DNA from: Bartonella krasnovii
GTDB lineage: Bacteria > Pseudomonadota > Alphaproteobacteria > Rhizobiales > Rhizobiaceae
Direction: 5' to 3'
Length of the DNA: 64,000 nucleotides
NCBI RefSeq assembly: GCF_003606345.3
Contig: NZ_CP031844.2
Location: 1,054,001-1,118,000 of the forward strand
A program made the position numbers and the translations under genes. The notes under the pieces are model-generated. The model was not told the DNA's origin. It made no database searches and was given only the letters and a program-made list of their open reading frames with translations. Shown here piece by piece: positions 18,408 to 27,172 of the stretch; the first letter of the stretch is position 1; the number at the start of each line of letters is the position of its first letter.

Positions 18408-18988
18408 ACAATTTTAAATTCCGATAAAGCATCTAACTTTGTAGTCATAAAATAAACCTTCAAAGTACTCCCCATTCTATTGGTTTTGGAGGTTTAGGGG
18501 GTTTTGGGTGTTCTTTTTACACCCCCTTTATATATTTTTTAAATTAAAAATAAAAGTTATTATATTTCAATATGTTAATGTTTTAAATAAACAACCTATA
18601 TTAAACACAACACATAAATACAATCTTTAATATATATTTAAGAGGGTTTTGTAGGGGTTTTGGGGGTTTTAAAAACAGACAAAACCTATCTATTAAAGTC
18701 ACTCATAAAACCTATCAAAATACTCATTCTGATGTTTTAAAAGCCCATAGTGTATTTGTTTTGATTGACAGGTCAAATAAATAGCAAATTTCACTATTGT
18801 GCTGATCTAACCATGCGTCATAGGCTGTGGATAAATAGGCTTTAAAAACCCCTTTTGAAAAAATTTATCCGTTTTTGTGCATTTTTCTGCATTTTTTCTC
18901 AATTCGTTCAAAATGGATTTAATAAGCTTCATTTTGATTCTTTTGAAAAGAATTAAACACATTATAAAAAAATGGGCTCTGTTGTAAT
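18408..18988. other. Noncoding AT-rich gap with inverted-repeat copy
   Basis: No plausible gene is present. The stretch holds the left 195-bp inverted repeat (18495-18689) and a possible -35 box TTGACA at 18775-18780, without a convincing -10 at standard spacing. It is the upstream region of the restriction-modification gene. Confidence 0.6.
18495..18689 (+). repeat. Long inverted repeat, left copy (195 bp)
   Basis: Compared by eye with the reverse complement of 24277-24471, this 195-bp segment differs at about five positions (roughly 97% identity) with no gaps. It contains G-rich/T-rich blocks (GGGGGTTTTGGG, GGGGTTTTGGGGG) at both ends and an AT-rich middle. The pair brackets the 1654-aa restriction-modification gene. 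Confidence 0.9.
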
Positions 18989-21900
18989 ATGCTGCAATCT
19001 CTTAAGTCTGATCATGAAAAAATCACTTTACGTTCTCTCTTAGAATTCTATCGTAAAAAGGCTAAATCACCCCGTGAATTGGGAACGCTGTTTGAAAACC
19101 TTGTGAAGGATTATTTCTCTGAAGACCCTTTACAAAAGCAGGAATACGAAAAGGTTCAGACTTATTCGGAATGGGCTAAGGAACATGATGAAGATGGGCG
19201 TGATATAGGTATTGATCTGGTCGCTACAATCCGTGATGAAGGAGGTTATGCGGCTATTCAATGTAAATGCTATGATGCTTCTCACATCATTAAAAAAGAA
19301 GATATTAATAGCTTTATCGCTGCCTCTGGGAAGAAAATATTCACCCGTCGCATTTTGGTTGATAGCACCGAAAGCAATTGGAGTGATAATGCTAACAACA
19401 CTTGTGATGGTCAAGAGGTTCGTATTCAACAGATTAATCTGTTTGATTTAGAAAACAGTCAAATCGATTGGGGAGCTTATAAAGAACGAGGACAAGCCGT
19501 CCTTAAAGAACAACCGAAAAAAAAGCTTTTAGATCATCAGACAGAAGCACTTGAGAGAGTTTGTGAAGGTTTGCAAGAAGCAGACCGTGGCAAGCTGATT
19601 ATGGCGTGTGGGACGGGAAAAACTTTCACCAGTCTTAAGATAGCAGAACAAATAGCTGGAAAAGGCAAGCGTGTGTTGTTTCTGGTACCCTCCCTTGCTT
19701 TGATGTCACAAACAATCCGTGAATGGACCATTGATACAGAAGTTCCCTTACGTTCCTTTGCCGTGTGTTCAGATACACAAGTGGGCAAGCGTCGTAAAAG
19801 TAAACATGATGATGAATCTGGTCTCGATGCTTCTGATCTGGTTTTACCGGCTACAACGAATTCACAAGAACTTGCGCGTAAAGCTAATAAGATCTCTCTT
19901 GATGTGATGACCGTGATCTTTTCGACCTATCATTCCATTCAAGTGATTTCCGATGCGCAAAAGGAATATGATTTACCCGAATTTGATCTGATCATTTGTG
20001 ATGAAGCCCATAGAACAACTGGGATTGTTTTAGGAACAGATAAGCATGAATCTGAATTTATCAAGGTTCACGACAACAGCATCATTTTGGGTAAAAAACG
20101 TCTGTATATGACAGCAACCCCGAAGATCTTTGCTGATAGTGCCAAAAAGCAAGCTCATGAGATGAATGGCATTTTAGCCTCTATGGATGATGAAGCACTC
20201 TATGGAAAAGAGCTTTATACCTACACATTCTCTAAAGCCGTGAATAATGAACTCTTAGTTCCTTATAAGATTATTGTCTTAGGTGTTAATGAAGAGGAAG
20301 TGAGTGAATCCATTCAACATCTGATGACCGATGAGAATTATGAACTTACCCTTGATGATAAAACCAAGATCATAGGCTGTTATCAAGCTCTTAGTAAAAT
20401 AGATCTGAAGGTTGATTTGAGTGATGACCCTAACCCTATGCGGCGGGCTTTGGCTTTTTGTAGAGATATTAAGACCTCTGAACGTATCTGTGACACATTC
20501 AATTCTAAAGGCATGCAGGAAGAATTATTAGATCTTCATAAGCTCTATAAAGAGACGCCGCCTCTTCAGTGTACCTTTGCGCATATTGATGGAACACAAA
20601 GTGCCAAGAAGCGCAATGAAGCTCTTGACTGGTTAAAGGAAGATGCGGGGGAAAATACGTGTCGTGTGCTCACCAATGTACGCTGTCTTTCTGAAGGTGT
20701 TGATGTTCCTGCTCTTGATGCGATCATGTTCTTACACCCGCGTAAAAGCCAAGTGGATGTGATACAAGCGGTGGGGCGTATTATGCGCCGTTCCAAGGGT
20801 AAGAAAAGAGGCTATATCATTTTACCCGTTGGGGTACCAGCAGGGATTTCTGCTGAAGAGGCTTTAAAATACAACAAGAGATACAGTGTTGTATGGCAAG
20901 TGATCAATGCTTTGCTTTCCCATGATGAGAACTTTGAAGTAACCCTTAACCAGATGATTTTAGGTCAAGACGTTAGTCATACTTTAGAGATTGTAGCCTT
21001 AAAGAGTATGACCACGGTTGAAGATAAACTGCATGTTTATGAGAAACCAGAAAGCGCGGGGCTTGATATTGGAAAAGCAGCTTATGAACCACAAAAATAC
21101 ATTCATAGTGTTACAGGAAGATTACCCTTTTATAAAGAGTTTCCCAATGCCCTTAAAACCCTTTTGGCTAAGAAATTTACCCTTGCGGATTACTGGGGCA
21201 TATGGGCTGGCAATGTTGCTGAAATTGCTCAAAACCATATCAATCGTCTTAAAGATATCCTTTCTGATAAAACCAGTGAAGCCTATCATGCTTTTGAGAG
21301 CTTTCACAAAGAACTAAAAAATAACTTAAACAGCGATATCAAACAAGAGGAAGCCATTGAGATGTTAGCACAGCATCTTGTAACGCGCCCCGTGTTTGAA
21401 GCCTTGTTTGATGGCAATGAATTTGTGCAAAACAATGCCATTTCGCAAGCGATGGAAAAGATCTTAGCTGAGTTGGATAAAACCAATATTGAAGAGGTAT
21501 CAAAAGAATTACAAGAGTTTTATGATAGTGTAAAATTCCGTGCCTCTGGGATTACCTCCCCCCAAGCAAGACAGAACCTTATTATCAAGCTATATGAAGA
21601 CTTTTTTGCCAAGGCATTTAAGAAAACCACGGATAGGCTTGGCATTGTTTATACCCCCATTGAGGTTGTGGATTTTATCATTCATTCTGTTGATGAGGTT
21701 TTACGCAATGAATTTGGCAAAAGCCTAGGATCACGTGGTGTTTCTATTCTCGACCCTTTTACGGGTACTGGGACCTTTATCACAAGGCTTTTACAATCCA
21801 ATCTCATAAAACCAGAGGACATGGAATATAAATTCCGTCATGATATCCACGCTAATGAGATTGTTCTCTTAGCTTATTACATAGCTGCGATTAATATTGA

Positions 21901-23953
21901 ATCGACCTATCATAGTCTTATGAAAGGTGAATATACCCCGTTCAAGCATATTGGTTTAACCGATACGTTTCAGATGCTTGAAGAGAAAAATCTGCTACAA
22001 AAATTATTTAAAGAAAACAGTGAATATTTGGAACATCAGAAAAATCTGGATATCAAGGTTATCTTTGGCAATCCTCCTTATTCTTCTGGTCAAAGAAGTG
22101 AAAATGATAACAATGCGAATGTAGAATATGAAATCCTTGATAGAAGCATTCGTGATACATATGCATCAAGATCTCAAGCAATATTAAAAAGAAATCTATA
22201 TGATAGCTATATACGAGCAATTCGTTGGGCAAGTAACCGTATAAAAGACTGTGGTGTTATTGGTTTTGTCACAAATGCAAGCTTTGTAGATGCAAATGCT
22301 ATGGCTGGCTTACGCAAATGCCTCGTTGAAGAATTTAGCAGCCTTTATATTTTCCATTTACGAGGAAATGCTCGGACTTCTGGAGAACAACGTAAGAAAG
22401 AAAGTGGTGGAATTTTTGGAGAAGGATCTCGTGCCCCTATAGCTATCTCTATTCTCGTCAAAAATCCAGAATCTCAACAACGTGGTAAAATATATTTCCG
22501 CGATATTGGAGATTATCTCACGAGACAGGAAAAGCTTACGATAATTGAATCCCTTGGTAGTATTGATGGCATTACACGGAGTGAACAAGGTTGGCAAATA
22601 ATTACACCAGACAGACATGGTGATTGGATCAATCAACGTGATGACAGTTTCAAAGCATTTTTAGCTATAGGGGATAAAAAGGTTGGTAATAAAAAGCTTT
22701 TTGAGAATTTTTCTTGTGGTATTGTAACAAGTCGTGATGCATGGGCTTATAACTCAAGCCGTGAAGCTTTAGCGAAAAATATGAGATCTATGATCATTTT
22801 TTATAATAGTGAAGTGGAGCGTTTTAATGATACTTATGCACATGCTGAACGTAAATCACGTGTAAAAATTGTAAATGATTTCGTAAATTCAGATGTGAAA
22901 AAAATTAGTTGGAGTTTTAGTATTAAACAGCAATTAATTAGAGGAAAGTTTTTTGACTTTGAAGATACATGTCTTATGCAAAGTTCATATCGCCCTTTTA
23001 CACAACAATGGCTTTATTATAATCATACCTTTAATGAAGCAATTTATCAAATGCCGCGTATATTCCCAATAGGGCAAGCGGTTGATAATAAGGTAATACA
23101 ACTTACAAGTACAGGAGCAACAAAAGACTTTTCTGTCATCATGATTAAGAAAGTACCTGATTTTCATGCAATAGATACTAGCCAATGCTTTCCACTATAT
23201 ATTTATGAAGATGTTACAGCCTTAAAAGATAATAATCAGTCTTATTTATTTACGAATTCTATAGAGAAAAGCAACAATGTTGGTTTACAGAGGCGTGATG
23301 CCATTACGGATGAAGGATTAGCACATTTTAAAGCTGCTTATCCTAATGAAACCATAACTAAAGATGATCTGTTCTATTATGTTTACGGAATCTTACATTC
23401 AGAAGATTATCGTTCCCGTTATGCTGATAACCTCTCTAAAGAATTGCCTCGTATCCCTTGTGTAAAGAGTGCTGATGATTTTTGGAAATTTGTTACAGCA
23501 GGGCGTCAACTGGGTCATTTGCACGTCAATTATGAAGATGTGGAACCTTATCCAGTCTCATTTAAAAAAGGCAATCCGAAGCAAACAGATATCTCTAACC
23601 TTGAGAAATTTTATTACGTTACAGAAATGAAATTCGCAAAAATTAAGAATAGCAAGGAAAAGGATAAATCCACTGTTATTTATAATAGCAATATCATCAT
23701 GACAGATATACCCAAGGAAGCTTATGAATATATCGTCAATGGCAAACCCGCTCTTGAATGGGTTATGGGGCGTCAATGTGTAAAAACAGATAAAAAGAGT
23801 GGCATTGTTAATGATGCCAATCGCTATGCTGTTGAAACCGTTGGAAACCCTGCCTACCCTCTAGAATTGTTTCAAAGGGTTATTACCGTAAGTTTAGAGA
23901 CAATGAAAATTGTTAAGAGCCTACCAAAATTAGAAATTAAAGAAATTGAATAG
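18989..23953 (+). CDS. Single-chain restriction-modification enzyme (type ISP-like)
   Basis: This 1654-aa polypeptide joins all parts of a restriction system. Residues about 30-165 form an Mrr-like PD-(D/E)xK nuclease (GIDLVA Asp76, QCK Lys93). Then comes an SF2 helicase/translocase with ACGTGKT (about 206-212), ICDEAH (about 335-340) and a QAVGRIMRR motif VI. A gamma-type adenine methyltransferase has DPFTGTGTF (about 921) and NPPY (about 1028), and a long C-terminal part probably recognises the target. This order and length match LlaGI/LlaBIII-type ISP enzymes, which methylate self DNA and cut foreign DNA after translocation. No clear ribosome-binding site precedes the ATG. Confidence 0.9.
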   Translation: MLQSLKSDHEKITLRSLLEFYRKKAKSPRELGTLFENLVKDYFSEDPLQKQEYEKVQTYSEWAKEHDEDGRDIGIDLVATIRDEGGYAAIQCKCYDASHIIKKEDINSFIAASGKKIFTRRILVDSTESNWSDNANNTCDGQEVRIQQINLFDLENSQIDWGAYKERGQAVLKEQPKKKLLDHQTEALERVCEGLQEADRGKLIMACGTGKTFTSLKIAEQIAGKGKRVLFLVPSLALMSQTIREWTIDTEVPLRSFAVCSDTQVGKRRKSKHDDESGLDASDLVLPATTNSQELARKANKISLDVMTVIFSTYHSIQVISDAQKEYDLPEFDLIICDEAHRTTGIVLGTDKHESEFIKVHDNSIILGKKRLYMTATPKIFADSAKKQAHEMNGILASMDDEALYGKELYTYTFSKAVNNELLVPYKIIVLGVNEEEVSESIQHLMTDENYELTLDDKTKIIGCYQALSKIDLKVDLSDDPNPMRRALAFCRDIKTSERICDTFNSKGMQEELLDLHKLYKETPPLQCTFAHIDGTQSAKKRNEALDWLKEDAGENTCRVLTNVRCLSEGVDVPALDAIMFLHPRKSQVDVIQAVGRIMRRSKGKKRGYIILPVGVPAGISAEEALKYNKRYSVVWQVINALLSHDENFEVTLNQMILGQDVSHTLEIVALKSMTTVEDKLHVYEKPESAGLDIGKAAYEPQKYIHSVTGRLPFYKEFPNALKTLLAKKFTLADYWGIWAGNVAEIAQNHINRLKDILSDKTSEAYHAFESFHKELKNNLNSDIKQEEAIEMLAQHLVTRPVFEALFDGNEFVQNNAISQAMEKILAELDKTNIEEVSKELQEFYDSVKFRASGITSPQARQNLIIKLYEDFFAKAFKKTTDRLGIVYTPIEVVDFIIHSVDEVLRNEFGKSLGSRGVSILDPFTGTGTFITRLLQSNLIKPEDMEYKFRHDIHANEIVLLAYYIAAINIESTYHSLMKGEYTPFKHIGLTDTFQMLEEKNLLQKLFKENSEYLEHQKNLDIKVIFGNPPYSSGQRSENDNNANVEYEILDRSIRDTYASRSQAILKRNLYDSYIRAIRWASNRIKDCGVIGFVTNASFVDANAMAGLRKCLVEEFSSLYIFHLRGNARTSGEQRKKESGGIFGEGSRAPIAISILVKNPESQQRGKIYFRDIGDYLTRQEKLTIIESLGSIDGITRSEQGWQIITPDRHGDWINQRDDSFKAFLAIGDKKVGNKKLFENFSCGIVTSRDAWAYNSSREALAKNMRSMIIFYNSEVERFNDTYAHAERKSRVKIVNDFVNSDVKKISWSFSIKQQLIRGKFFDFEDTCLMQSSYRPFTQQWLYYNHTFNEAIYQMPRIFPIGQAVDNKVIQLTSTGATKDFSVIMIKKVPDFHAIDTSQCFPLYIYEDVTALKDNNQSYLFTNSIEKSNNVGLQRRDAITDEGLAHFKAAYPNETITKDDLFYYVYGILHSEDYRSRYADNLSKELPRIPCVKSADDFWKFVTAGRQLGHLHVNYEDVEPYPVSFKKGNPKQTDISNLEKFYYVTEMKFAKIKNSKEKDKSTVIYNSNIIMTDIPKEAYEYIVNGKPALEWVMGRQCVKTDKKSGIVNDANRYAVETVGNPAYPLELFQRVITVSLETMKIVKSLPKLEIKEIE

Positions 23954-24067
23954 ACTTGCCATGCTCACATAATGGATATGCTAATCATAAGGGGTATAGA
24001 GTCTTATAACTATAAACTATACCTCTTTTGTAATTTGATTACCTATAATCTTAAAAGGAGTGTTTAT

Positions 24068-24208
24068 ATGCGTTATTCTAAAAAGAAATCATTTGCACTT
24101 TTAAACACTGTCATTTGGATTGCTTTAAGACTTATAAGAAATCCACTCTTAAACAAGATAAGATTTATTTGGATTGCCTTTAAGAGATTATACCGTAATC
24201 TCAAATGA
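24068..24208 (+). CDS. Small basic protein, 46 aa, unknown
   Basis: The ATG at 24068 is preceded by AAAAGGAG at good spacing, the best ribosome-binding site in this part of the element. The product is Lys/Arg-rich with a central hydrophobic run (FALLNTVIWIALRLI) that could be membrane-active. It follows the restriction-modification gene and precedes the right inverted repeat. It might be a small toxin or a chance ORF; no homologue is recognised. Confidence 0.4.
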   Translation: MRYSKKKSFALLNTVIWIALRLIRNPLLNKIRFIWIAFKRLYRNLK

Positions 24209-24276
24209 GTGCTTTATAGCTTTCAAAAAAACCTCTTTAAAGAGAGTTTTACATCTTCATTTTGCTTATATTACTT

Positions 24277-24471
24277 ATAGGTTTTGTCTGTTTTTAAAAC
24301 CCCCAAAACACCTACAAAACCCTCTTAAATATATATTAAAGATTGTATTTACGTGTTGTATTTAATATAGGTTGTTTATTTAAAACATTAACTTATTGAA
24401 ATATAATAACTTTTATTTTTTATTTAAAAAATATATAAAGGGGGTGTAAAAAGAACACCCAAAACCCCCTA
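24277..24471 (-). repeat. Long inverted repeat, right copy (195 bp)
   Basis: Reverse-complement partner of 18495-18689, of equal length and about 97% identity. It lies just downstream of the restriction-modification gene and the small 46-aa ORF. Confidence 0.9.
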
Positions 24472-25416
24472 CCCCCCTAAACTATAACCATAATGATCTT
24501 GATAGCATTTCTTATGATTATAAACTGTCTTTTGAAAGGCTTTAAAAGATTACATGCTTTCATAAGACGTGTTTTAATCATTCTCTAAAATTATAAGCTT
24601 ATCCATTTAAGTGAACTGATAAAATTCATTAAAGGGATTTGGATAACGTAATCAGTTTTCATTTTCATATGCTTTTCATAAAGCACGTTTTAATCACTTA
24701 CTAAAATAATCATTTTGTCAGTTCAATTTACTGACAGATAACTGACAAATGTATATTATGAGTTGAATTTATGGATTATATCTTAATAAGGATTATATCA
24801 TTAAAATATTAACATATTGAAAAATAATGTTTTTAATTTTTATCTCATTAAAAAAATTCTATAGGGTCTAAAAAGAACTAACAAAAATGACAAAAATGAC
24901 AAAAGTCTATTAAAAGAGATCTTTCTAATCCCTATAATGATCAGTCTCTCTTTAGAGATTTCATAATAGGCAATAAATCACAATTATCCTATTTATCCTT
25001 TCTCTTATGAAAATGAAAAATGATGCGGTAGCTATAAGAAGATAATGGCTATAGAGAATATATAAAAACTGCAGGTTTTCATAATCACAATGCAAATGAA
25101 TGCGTTTGTTATAGAGATAGTCCCTATAAGAGGCTGTTAAGTTGCAAATGTGTTATAAAAGAAATTAACAGAAATCTTTAAAACCATTTAGTAAAAAAAT
25201 AGATACGTCATAAAACTAAAAATACGCATTATGATAGCGTTTTTAAATATTATAAATGTATAGATTCAAAAAATAACGCAATCGTTTAATAAATCCTATA
25301 ATATAGCTTTAAAAGCATATAATAAATAAGAAGCAATTAATAAGCATATGACAAATATATACACACAATGCATTTAAAAAAATCATAAAAAAATATCAAA
25401 AAAGTGCATAAATTAA
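24472..25416. other. AT-rich noncoding stretch
   Basis: No gene is seen on either strand. The region is very AT-rich and contains short repeats such as two nearby copies of a GCTTTTCATAAAGCACGTTTTAATC-like stretch (around 24550-24580 and 24670-24695). It could contain the replication origin of the element, but no iteron array is clear. Confidence 0.4.
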
Positions 25417-25445
25417 TTGACAATAAATACGTATTTTGTTATATA
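25417..25445 (+). promoter_or_regulatory. Sigma-70 promoter of beta-helix gene cluster (satellite)
   Basis: TTGACA (25417-25422), a 17-bp spacer and TATATA (25440-25445). The predicted start is about 25452, which would give a 240-nt untranslated leader before the ATG at 25692. A corresponding promoter lies at the same distance upstream of the prophage copy at 35487-35515. Confidence 0.7.
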
Positions 25446-25451
25446 AATAAT

Positions 25452-25691
25452 CAAGTGATTAACAAACACTGAACATGTAGCGGATAGATTACGATACAAT
25501 CTTTCCAAAGCTTTTAAAAACTGGCTATCTTTTATGCTCTAATTGGCATATATGATGATTTTGTCGGGTGTCGTTACGCTATACAATACCCTTATGGGAA
25601 AAGCGTAACAACGGACTACATGCCGTGTTTGTTAGCGCCCGGCGCCCTTATGGGTGTCAATAACAAACATATAAACATGTAGGATTTAGTT
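25452..25691 (+). ncRNA. Structured leader RNA of beta-helix operon (satellite copy)
   Basis: The segment is conserved with the minus-strand region 35238-35480 although the flanking genes differ. Two nested stems can be drawn: GTTACGCT/AGCGTAAC (25573-25580 with 25602-25609) enclosing a small CCC-TTAT-GGG hairpin, and GTTTGTTA/TAACAAAC (25627-25634 with 25661-25668) enclosing GCGCCCGGCGCCC-TTAT-GGGTGT. In the other copy both outer stems have changed on both strands, preserving pairing. The leader ends at the ribosome-binding site of the first beta-helix gene. Whether it acts in cis or is an independent small RNA is unknown. Confidence 0.75.
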
Positions 25692-26309
25692 ATGACAAAT
25701 ATATCACAAAACACCCCCGTTATTTCTAATAATAAACAAGAGCCTGCAAAAAAATACGAGCTTACGGGCGAGACAATAGAGGTTGGCTTTAAAACGCTGC
25801 ATAGAATTAGAGCTTTAAGAGATTTTGGTGATGTAAAAAAAGATGACCTCGGTGGTTTTATACAAGGTGAAGATAACCTCTCTCATGAGGGCAATTGCTG
25901 GGTTGGAGGTAAAGCTAAAGTTTATAGCAATGCGCGTGTTTACGATAATGCCGTTGTAAGTGGTTATGCCCATGTGAACAATGTTGCTTGCATTTATGAA
26001 AATGCCCGTGTTTATGGCAAGGCTGTTGTGGCTGGTAATGTTTATGGCAATGCGGAGGTCTATGGCTTTGCACGCATTTATCCTGATGCTCATATTTTTG
26101 AAAATGCGCGCGTTCATTATTACGCTTGTGTCTTTAATGATACAAAAATTTATGGCAATGCGAAAATCTCTGGATATGCTTGTATTTTTGCAAATGTAAA
26201 GATTTTTCGCAATGCGGTCATTAAAGGCGATACTTGGGTTCGCAATAATATTGAAGTCTGTAATAAAGAAATTCTCTATAACGATCAGTCTCTAAAAGAT
26301 GCTGCTTAA
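25692..26309 (+). CDS. YdcK-like left-handed beta-helix protein 1 (satellite)
   Basis: This 205-aa protein has the shared head (KKYELTGETIEVG, IRALRDFGDVKKDDLGGF, NLSHEGNCWVGG, residues about 22-75), then about 20 hexapeptide units of the form V-Y-G-N-A-x. The six-residue period with V at position 1 and A at position 5 is the mark of a left-handed beta-helix. The head resembles E. coli YdcK, a structurally known protein of unknown function (from memory). It is the first cistron after the structured leader. No catalytic motif is visible. Confidence 0.75.
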   Translation: MTNISQNTPVISNNKQEPAKKYELTGETIEVGFKTLHRIRALRDFGDVKKDDLGGFIQGEDNLSHEGNCWVGGKAKVYSNARVYDNAVVSGYAHVNNVACIYENARVYGKAVVAGNVYGNAEVYGFARIYPDAHIFENARVHYYACVFNDTKIYGNAKISGYACIFANVKIFRNAVIKGDTWVRNNIEVCNKEILYNDQSLKDAA

Positions 26310-26318
26310 ATAAAGCAC

Positions 26319-26337
26319 GGGCGCGGCGGGGGCGCCC
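26319..26337 (+). promoter_or_regulatory. Intercistronic GC-rich hairpin 1
   Basis: GGGCGC (26319-26324) pairs with GCGCCC (26332-26337), followed by CTTTT. It lies between beta-helix genes 1 and 2. A similar hairpin with different bases is found at 27088-27106, and related GGCGCC cores occur at 27966 and 34735. It may act as an attenuator or RNA-processing site. Confidence 0.55.
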
Positions 26338-26402
26338 CTTTTAAAACATTCCATTCCAAATTTTATTAAATTGTTATCACATTAAATTGTGAGGGTATCC
26401 TT

Positions 26403-27077
26403 ATGTCTCAAAAATATAAATTAACTAGTGAAATCAAACAAATTAAAAATATGTTTACTAGAGAGATTACAACTCTTTATCGTATTAAAGCTTTAAAAGA
26501 CTTTTCTGACGTCAAGGAAGGTGACCTTGGTGGTTTTATTGAAAAGGAAGTCAATCTTTCTCATGATGGCAATTGCTGGGTATATGATGATGCTTGTGCC
26601 TATGGTTATGCGCGCGTTTCTGACAATGCTACAGTTTGTGATTATGCGGGTGTTTTCGATCATGCAAAAATTGAAGGCAATTCTAAAGTTTTTGATTGTG
26701 CAAGAATTTATGACAATGCAAGGGTTTCTGATCATGCTAAAGTTTGTGGTTCCTCTTACGTTTACGATCATGCCTGCGTTTTGAATCATTCTGAGGTATC
26801 TGACAGGGCTGTTATAAAAGGTCATGCTAAAATTTATGATAATGCTTTATTAACTGGCTATGCGCAAGCTTATGGCAATGCAAGAATTTATGACCATGCG
26901 CAAGTTTGGTTTTTTGCTGTGGTTTGTGATGATGCTTGTATTTATGAAAATGCAAAAATTACCGGCTATACATACATTTGCGATAAAGTGAGTGTTTTTG
27001 GCAATTCATATATAGATACCAAAAAATTGAATGGTCATATTAACATTTGTGATCAAACCATAAAAGACGCTGCATAA
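26403..27077 (+). CDS. YdcK-like left-handed beta-helix protein 2 (satellite)
   Basis: This 224-aa protein has the head domain (YKLTSEIKQIKN, IKALKDFSDVKEGDLGGFIEKE, NLSHDGNCWVYDDA) and about 22 hexapeptide units (VYDHA, IYDNA, VCDYA). A GAGGG ribosome-binding site precedes the ATG. The roughly 65-bp region before the start is strongly similar to that before gene 3 (TTCCATTCCAAATTTTA core), showing the cistrons arose by duplication of a whole unit. Confidence 0.75.
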   Translation: MSQKYKLTSEIKQIKNMFTREITTLYRIKALKDFSDVKEGDLGGFIEKEVNLSHDGNCWVYDDACAYGYARVSDNATVCDYAGVFDHAKIEGNSKVFDCARIYDNARVSDHAKVCGSSYVYDHACVLNHSEVSDRAVIKGHAKIYDNALLTGYAQAYGNARIYDHAQVWFFAVVCDDACIYENAKITGYTYICDKVSVFGNSYIDTKKLNGHINICDQTIKDAA

Positions 27078-27087
27078 ATAAATGCTC

Positions 27088-27106
27088 GGGCGTTGCGGGG
27101 GCGCCC
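27088..27106 (+). promoter_or_regulatory. Intercistronic GC-rich hairpin 2
   Basis: GGGCG (27088-27092) pairs with CGCCC (27102-27106) around a G-rich loop, in the same relative position as hairpin 1: about 10 nt after the previous stop and about 66 nt before the next ATG. Loop bases differ while the stem is kept. Confidence 0.55.
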
Positions 27107-27172
27107 TTCTTACAAATTTTCCATTCCAAATTTTAGCAAATCTTTATCACATTAGATTGTGAGGGTATTCTT

